Shown here piece after piece: positions 6,553-10,543 of a stretch of 10,543 nt of DNA. Origin of the DNA: Muribaculaceae bacterium (GTDB taxonomy: Bacteria > Bacteroidota > Bacteroidia > Bacteroidales > Muribaculaceae); NCBI GenBank assembly GCA_902836725.1, contig CADFRV010000073.1:1-10543 (forward strand), given 5' to 3'. Each line of letters starts with the position of its first letter. Within the stretch, counting starts at the first letter, position 1. Both the position numbers and the translations under genes were made by a program. The notes under the pieces are model-generated. The model was not told the DNA's origin, ran no database searches, and saw nothing but the letters and a program-made list of their open reading frames with translations.

Positions 6553-7881
6553 TCAGATCAGCTTTCCGCGGTTCTCGGCCGAGAGCTCTTCAGGAAGTTC
6601 CAGTATCTCGGCATTGATATCTTTCTGCTTGTTGCTCTGCACGGCATAGCGGCTCACACTGAGCATGATGCCGAAGGCAATGGAGGTCACTATGATCGAT
6701 GAGCCACCTTTGGAGATGAGCGGGAGCGGTTGTCCCGACACGGGGAACACACCGGTGACGATGGCCATATGGAACAGTGCCTGCAGCACTATCATCACCG
6801 CCATTCCCATCACGAGCAATGCGGGGAAGGCGCGCGAGCAGCGCGCGGCTATGGCGCCCGCCCTTCCGAGCAGCGCCAGATAGAGCACAAGCAGCCCTAT
6901 CCCCCCGATCAGTCCCCAGTCCTCTACCACTATGGCGAATATATAGTCGGAGAATGCGAGCGGCAGGCGCGATGTCTCGCGTGAGTTGCCGGGAAGCACC
7001 CCCGAGATCCCTCCGTGTGCCTGTGCCATGTAGGAGTACATCTCCTGGCGGTTCACCGAAGTGATCTCTTTCTTGTATTTTGGGATGGAGTCGCCGAGCC
7101 AGTTGGCTATGCGCCCTTTCTGCAGGCCGGTGCGGTCGGCCGTGGCCTCTTTGCCCGAGGAGTCCTTGCCGGTCTCGAGGATGGTCTGTTGCTCTATATG
7201 GTCTATATTCTTGTCGTTGAGGTGTTTGACGTAATAGAAGCCACCCCCCACTATGGCGTAGATGGCGAGCATGATGCCGAATTTGCTCCATTGCACGCCT
7301 CCGATAAGCATCATGGCGAACGATACCCCCATAAGGAGCAGAGTGTTGGTGAGTCCCTGCGTGAACAGGAGGCCGCCGCATAGCAGCACGGCGCCGGCGC
7401 TCCATACCACTGCCGATGTGCGCACCCCCTTGCGGGTCTGCATTATCGACATTATGTAGGCTATGAAGAGCACCACGGCGAGTTTCAGTATCTCCGATGG
7501 CTGCAGCGGGATCCCCAGGATGGTGGTGCTTCGCCGGGCGCCGTTGATGATGTCGCCCTTGAACAGCACGTAGAATCCCAGGATCACGGCAATGATGCCG
7601 AAAGCTATCGTACACCGGTAGAACCAGATGTATTTCAGCCGGGAGATGCCTACGGTGATCGCCACTCCGATAAGTAACAGGCGCCCGTGACGGAGCAGAG
7701 GACCGAACACATTCGAGGCCTGCACCTCGCGCGACGAGGCGCTGTACAGCTCTACCACCGATACAAGCAGCATCAGTATGTAGATGGCCCAGATATATTT
7801 GTCGGCTTTAGGCAGGGGGAGCCGCACGTCCTTTTTCAGTTCGGCCTGCGGGGACGCTCCTGCCTGGTTGGTGGTTGCCAT
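6553..7881 (-). CDS. ftsW: Septal peptidoglycan glycosyltransferase FtsW (SEDS family)
   Basis: FtsW is a SEDS-family inner-membrane enzyme that polymerises lipid II into glycan strands at the septum, working with a class B penicillin-binding protein (FtsI). The 442 residues show about ten hydrophobic segments: near 29-48, 66-82, 88-107, 132-147, 156-174, 178-194, 200-217, 314-338, 353-380 and 393-412. The large extracytoplasmic loop (about 218-313) ends in LAFSDYIFAI, where D312 matches the catalytic Asp of the family (TDF in E. coli). QPSE (127-130) and PLPLISKGGSS (385-395) are SEDS signatures. The N-terminal cytoplasmic tail of about 28 residues is Pro/Lys-rich. Unusually, the normal GA.RW motif reads GARRSTTILG (114-123), without the Trp. 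FtsW rather than RodA is chosen because of the position between murD and murG. The start is ATG with a good AAGGAG; the stop is TGA. Confidence 0.97.
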   Translation of the reverse strand: MATTNQAGASPQAELKKDVRLPLPKADKYIWAIYILMLLVSVVELYSASSREVQASNVFGPLLRHGRLLLIGVAITVGISRLKYIWFYRCTIAFGIIAVILGFYVLFKGDIINGARRSTTILGIPLQPSEILKLAVVLFIAYIMSIMQTRKGVRTSAVVWSAGAVLLCGGLLFTQGLTNTLLLMGVSFAMMLIGGVQWSKFGIMLAIYAIVGGGFYYVKHLNDKNIDHIEQQTILETGKDSSGKEATADRTGLQKGRIANWLGDSIPKYKKEITSVNRQEMYSYMAQAHGGISGVLPGNSRETSRLPLAFSDYIFAIVVEDWGLIGGIGLLVLYLALLGRAGAIAARCSRAFPALLVMGMAVMIVLQALFHMAIVTGVFPVSGQPLPLISKGGSSIIVTSIAFGIMLSVSRYAVQSNKQKDINAEILELPEELSAENRGKLI

Positions 7882-7890
7882 TATACTTTT

Positions 7891-7896
7891 CTCCTT
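7891..7896 (-). promoter_or_regulatory. Strong Shine-Dalgarno site of ftsW
   Basis: The minus strand reads AAGGAG here, 9 bases before the ftsW ATG, a near-ideal Shine-Dalgarno sequence and spacing. The other six visible gene starts lack one. Bacteroidota ribosomes are known to make little use of this pairing because the anti-Shine-Dalgarno tail of 16S rRNA is masked, so the site supports the ftsW start but may matter less than it looks. Confidence 0.65.
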
Positions 7897-7934
7897 ATTT
7901 ATAAGTGATTTACTGTTTTGGGTCAGGAAACGGA

Positions 7935-9314
7935 TTATTGCTCCAGTTCCCTCTTTTTCATCTGTCTTACGGCTGTCTTGAACTTGGTGCCGCGGTCCTC
8001 GTATCCGAAGAAGAGGTCAAAGCTGGCGCAGCAGGGGCTCAGAAGCACGGTGTCGCCCGCGCAGGCGAGTTCACGGCACTCCTTCACGGCGTCGGCGAGT
8101 GAATGGGTGTCGCGGATCACGGGCACTTTGCCGGTGAAGAAATCCACGATCTTGCTGTTATCTTTACCCATTGCCACTATGGCTTTCACTTTCTCCTTGA
8201 CCAGGGGTAGTATGTCGTTGTAGTCGTTACCTTTGTCCTTCCCTCCGAGGATGAGCACGGTATGTTTCCCTTCGGGCATCGATTCGAGGGCATACCAGCA
8301 TGAGTTCACGTTGGTGGCCTTGGAATCGTTGACCCAGCGTGCCCCGGAGATGGTCTCCACATGCTCCAGGCGGTGCTCCACACCCTCGAAGTCGCTCAGG
8401 GCGCGGCGTATGTCCTCCTTGCGTATGTCGAGGATGGCGGCGCTCAGGCCGGCTGCCATGGAGTTGAGCAGGTTGTGCACTCCGCGCAGGGCGAGCTGTG
8501 TGCGGGGCATGGTCAGTCTGGTCTCCTTGGTGTCCAGGCAAAGTTCCTCGTTTTCGTCGAGCCATGCGGCGGAGTCTGCCTTGCGGTGTTCGGCGAAGGG
8601 GAAGAGGCGTGCCTCGGTGGAGATATGTTTCAGCTGATCGGTGATCACGGGATCCTCCTCCCAGAAGACGAAGGCGTCGGTGGGGGTGAGGTTGCGGATG
8701 ATGCGGAATTTGGCGTTGATATAGTTCTGCATCTTGTATTCGTAGCGGTCGAGGTGGTCGGGGGTGATGTTCATCAGCACCGCCACATTGGCGCGGAAGT
8801 CATACATGTTCTCGAGCTGGAAGGAGCTTAACTCCACCACATACACGTCGTGATGGTCCTCGGCCACCTGCCATGCCAGGGAGCGCCCCACGTTGCCGGC
8901 CAGGCCCACATTGATGCCTGCCTCGCGCAGTATATGATAGATGAGCATGGTAGTGGTGGTCTTTCCGTTCGAGCCGGTTATACATACCATCTTGGCGTCG
9001 GAGTAGCGTCCGGCAAATTCTATTTCTGAGATTACCGGTATGCCGCGTTTCACTATTTCCTGTACCATAGGCGCCGTGGGGGGCACACCGGGCGATTTCA
9101 CCACTTCGTCGGCGTTGAGGATCAGTTCCGCTGTGTGCTGTCCCTGTTCATAGGGGATCTTGTAGCGTTCCAGAGCCTCAAGATAGCGGGGAGCTATCTT
9201 GCCGCTGTCGCTCAGAAACACATCCATCCCTTTTACCTTTCCCAATACGGCGGCGCCTATGCCGCTCTCTCCGCCTCCGAGTATCACGAGGCGCTTGCCT
9301 GCTTTTTCGTTCAT
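7935..9314 (-). CDS. murD: UDP-N-acetylmuramoyl-L-alanine--D-glutamate ligase MurD
   Basis: MurD is the cytoplasmic ATP-dependent ligase that adds D-glutamate to UDP-MurNAc-L-Ala. The protein is 459 residues, close to the usual ~440-460. It has an N-terminal Rossmann-like UDP-binding domain with ILGGGESGIG (11-20), a central ATPase domain with P-loop GSNGKTT (114-120), ELSSFQLE (161-168) and NITPDHLDR (182-190), K202 in the AKFRI context expected for the carbamylated lysine, and a C-terminal domain with HRLE (314-317), NDSKATN (329-335) and GGKDKG (357-362). LLSPCCASFD (424-433) has Cys where many homologues have Ala. I chose the ATG at 9314 because the Rossmann motif then starts at the normal distance; an in-frame GTG at 9344 would add 10 unconserved residues. 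No Shine-Dalgarno is seen; the leader is A/T-rich. Confidence 0.98.
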   Translation of the reverse strand: MNEKAGKRLVILGGGESGIGAAVLGKVKGMDVFLSDSGKIAPRYLEALERYKIPYEQGQHTAELILNADEVVKSPGVPPTAPMVQEIVKRGIPVISEIEFAGRYSDAKMVCITGSNGKTTTTMLIYHILREAGINVGLAGNVGRSLAWQVAEDHHDVYVVELSSFQLENMYDFRANVAVLMNITPDHLDRYEYKMQNYINAKFRIIRNLTPTDAFVFWEEDPVITDQLKHISTEARLFPFAEHRKADSAAWLDENEELCLDTKETRLTMPRTQLALRGVHNLLNSMAAGLSAAILDIRKEDIRRALSDFEGVEHRLEHVETISGARWVNDSKATNVNSCWYALESMPEGKHTVLILGGKDKGNDYNDILPLVKEKVKAIVAMGKDNSKIVDFFTGKVPVIRDTHSLADAVKECRELACAGDTVLLSPCCASFDLFFGYEDRGTKFKTAVRQMKKRELEQ

Positions 9315-9376
9315 ATCTTTATCAGAAGTAAGAAGTCTTGGCACGGGGATGGGAGAGACGTCCTCACGTACCCTGA

Positions 9377-9387
9377 CCGGTTACCGG
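9377..9387. repeat. Short palindrome in the mraY-murD gap
   Basis: The 79-base gap between mraY and murD holds CCGGT-T-ACCGG, two perfect 5-base arms around one base. ACCGGT also occurs as a 6-base palindrome overlapping it, and GACGTC lies at 9357-9362. There is no T run next to it, so it is not a terminator, and I cannot assign a function. It may be chance in a GC-rich spacer. Confidence 0.3.
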
Positions 9388-9393
9388 GTTGTT

Positions 9394-10543
9394 TTATCTT
9401 ATCTTTAGTGTTACAAATGTGATGACTGCCAGGAAGATGCATACGATCCAGAAACGGGTCACGATTTTCGATTCAGGAATAGCCGCTATCGGTTTCTGGA
9501 TTATGGCTTCTATGCCGGAGTTGCCCGGCTTCTGGAAGTGGTGGTGCAGCGGGGTCATCTTGAATACGCGTTTACCCACGCCGGTGCGACGTTTGGTCCA
9601 CTTGAAGTATGCCACCTGGATCATTACCGATACATCCTCCACGAAGAATATGGCGCACAGCACCGGTATCAGCAGCTCCTTGTGGATGAGGATGGCGAGC
9701 ACCGCTATGATGCCACCGATGGTGAGCGAGCCGGTGTCGCCCATGAATACCTGCGCCGGATAGGCGTTGTACCACAGGAAACCTACAAGTGCGCCCACGA
9801 AGGCAGCGCAGAACACCACAAGCTCCTCGCTGCCCGGGATATACATTATGTTAAGGTAGCTCGAGTAGATCACTGAGCCTCCGAGATATGCCATTATGCC
9901 GAGCGCCACGGCTATTATCGCCGAGCATCCTGTGGCGAGGCCGTCGAGGCCGTCGGTGAGGTTGGCTCCGTTTGATGTGGCCGTGATCACGAAGATTGTG
10001 ACGATGATGAACAGGATCCACCCTCCGGTGCGGGCATGGTCGCCCATCCATTTTGTCAGCGACGCGTAATCGAAGTTATTCTCCTTGACAAAGGGGATGG
10101 TGGTCTGTGTGGATTTGATGTTGTGCGATTCGTATATCACCTCCTCCACCTCGTCGGTCTCCACGTTGGTCACCTCGTGGTTCTGGCGTATCACTATGTC
10201 GGGGCTGAGCATCATGGTAAGCCCCACGATAAGGCCGAGACCCACCTGGCCCACGATCTTGAAGCGGCCGCTCATGCCGTCTTTATTCTTGCGGTGGATC
10301 TTGAGGTAGTCGTCGGCGAACCCGAGTGTGCCGAGCCACATGGTGGCCACGAGCATCAGCTGCATGTACACGTTGTTGAGGTTGCCTACAAGCAGGCACG
10401 GGATGAGGATGGCGATTATTATGATGATACCTCCCATAGTGGGGGTGCCTGTCTTCTTCATCTGGCCTTCCAGACCAAGGTTGCGGACGATCTCTCCGAC
10501 CTGCATCTTCTGGAGGCGGTCAATGATCCTGCGGCCGAAGACC
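9394..10543 (-). CDS. mraY: Phospho-N-acetylmuramoyl-pentapeptide-transferase MraY (5' partial)
   Basis: MraY is a polytopic inner-membrane enzyme that moves phospho-MurNAc-pentapeptide from UDP onto undecaprenyl phosphate, giving lipid I. The frame is open to the right edge, with 382 residues visible and VFGRRIIDRL as the first readable block, so the start codon lies outside; an ATG at 10506 falls inside this conserved region and is not the start. In visible numbering, the motifs are TPTMGG (33-38), the Mg-binding/catalytic Asp pair in GFADDYLK (77-78), NLTDGLDGL (194-202), FMGDTGS (266-272) and the HHHF motif (333-336), all intact. Residues about 114-172 form a hydrophilic insert between two membrane segments that is absent from the ~360-residue E. 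coli type; similar inserts are, from memory, usual in Bacteroidales MraY. The stop is TAA. About 40 N-terminal residues are probably missing. Confidence 0.98.
   Translation of the reverse strand, partial: VFGRRIIDRLQKMQVGEIVRNLGLEGQMKKTGTPTMGGIIIIIAILIPCLLVGNLNNVYMQLMLVATMWLGTLGFADDYLKIHRKNKDGMSGRFKIVGQVGLGLIVGLTMMLSPDIVIRQNHEVTNVETDEVEEVIYESHNIKSTQTTIPFVKENNFDYASLTKWMGDHARTGGWILFIIVTIFVITATSNGANLTDGLDGLATGCSAIIAVALGIMAYLGGSVIYSSYLNIMYIPGSEELVVFCAAFVGALVGFLWYNAYPAQVFMGDTGSLTIGGIIAVLAILIHKELLIPVLCAIFFVEDVSVMIQVAYFKWTKRRTGVGKRVFKMTPLHHHFQKPGNSGIEAIIQKPIAAIPESKIVTRFWIVCIFLAVITFVTLKIR

Larger units (their letters stand above)
130..10543 (-). other. dcw (division and cell wall) gene cluster, right end cut
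   Basis: Eight consecutive minus-strand genes follow the order mraY-murD-ftsW-murG-murC-ftsQ-ftsA-ftsZ, which is the conserved second half of the bacterial dcw cluster. Gaps in transcription order are 79, 53, 46, 14, 60, 102 and 27 bases, short enough for one polycistronic transcript. No convincing Bacteroidota-type promoter (TTTG, then TAnnTTTG) was found in the gaps, so the main promoter is probably upstream of mraY, outside the window. The strong hairpin after ftsZ would end the transcript. In Escherichia coli ddlB sits between murC and ftsQ; here only 60 bases separate them. The single-operon claim is an inference from spacing and orientation. Confidence 0.9.

Noticed and set aside
6590..7615. 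341-codon minus-strand open frame inside ftsW
   Set aside because: It is an alternative frame of ftsW, rich in Arg and His with no hydrophobic segments, while the ftsW frame carries all SEDS motifs.
1..10543. tRNA, rRNA, CRISPR arrays, insertion sequences, attachment sites, riboswitches
   Set aside because: I saw none: genes are intact and closely spaced, and no transposase, regularly spaced repeats or long terminal inverted repeats are present.

Overview
The window is one stretch of the division and cell wall (dcw) cluster of a Bacteroidota bacterium. All eight genes lie on the minus strand, so transcription runs from the right edge to the left. In transcription order they are mraY (5' end cut by the window), murD, ftsW, murG, murC, ftsQ, ftsA and ftsZ. 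The order Bacteroidales is suggested by several traits: no ddl gene between murC and ftsQ, a long extracytoplasmic insert in MraY, an FtsZ tail without the usual C-terminal peptide, and few Shine-Dalgarno sequences. The fairly GC-rich coding sequence would fit a Muribaculaceae-like gut organism, but that placement is an inference and is weak.

Right part (about 5.4-10.5 kb): MraY makes lipid I from UDP-MurNAc-pentapeptide, MurD adds D-Glu to UDP-MurNAc-L-Ala, FtsW polymerises lipid II at the septum, and MurG turns lipid I into lipid II. Middle (about 4.0-5.4 kb): MurC adds L-Ala to UDP-MurNAc. Left part (0.13-4.0 kb): FtsQ is a membrane-anchored divisome scaffold, FtsA is the actin-like membrane tether of the Z ring, and FtsZ is the tubulin-like GTPase. 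Gaps between genes are 14-102 bases, with no gene overlaps. The longest is the 102-base ftsQ-ftsA gap, which holds an inverted repeat. No stretch over 300 bases lacks a gene.

About 30 bases past the ftsZ stop is a 15-base-pair hairpin. It pairs fully only as a minus-strand transcript, through two G-U wobbles, and is the likely terminator of the operon. The last ~60 bases at the left edge are repetitive and hold no recognisable gene.

This is a well-known, conserved locus. I see no mobile element, CRISPR array, RNA gene or new system. The points worth a second look are small: the terminator and the repeat-like sequence beside it, the FtsZ tail, a tandem repeat just before ftsQ, the ftsQ-ftsA gap, a rare strong Shine-Dalgarno before ftsW, and a few odd residues in FtsW and MurC.
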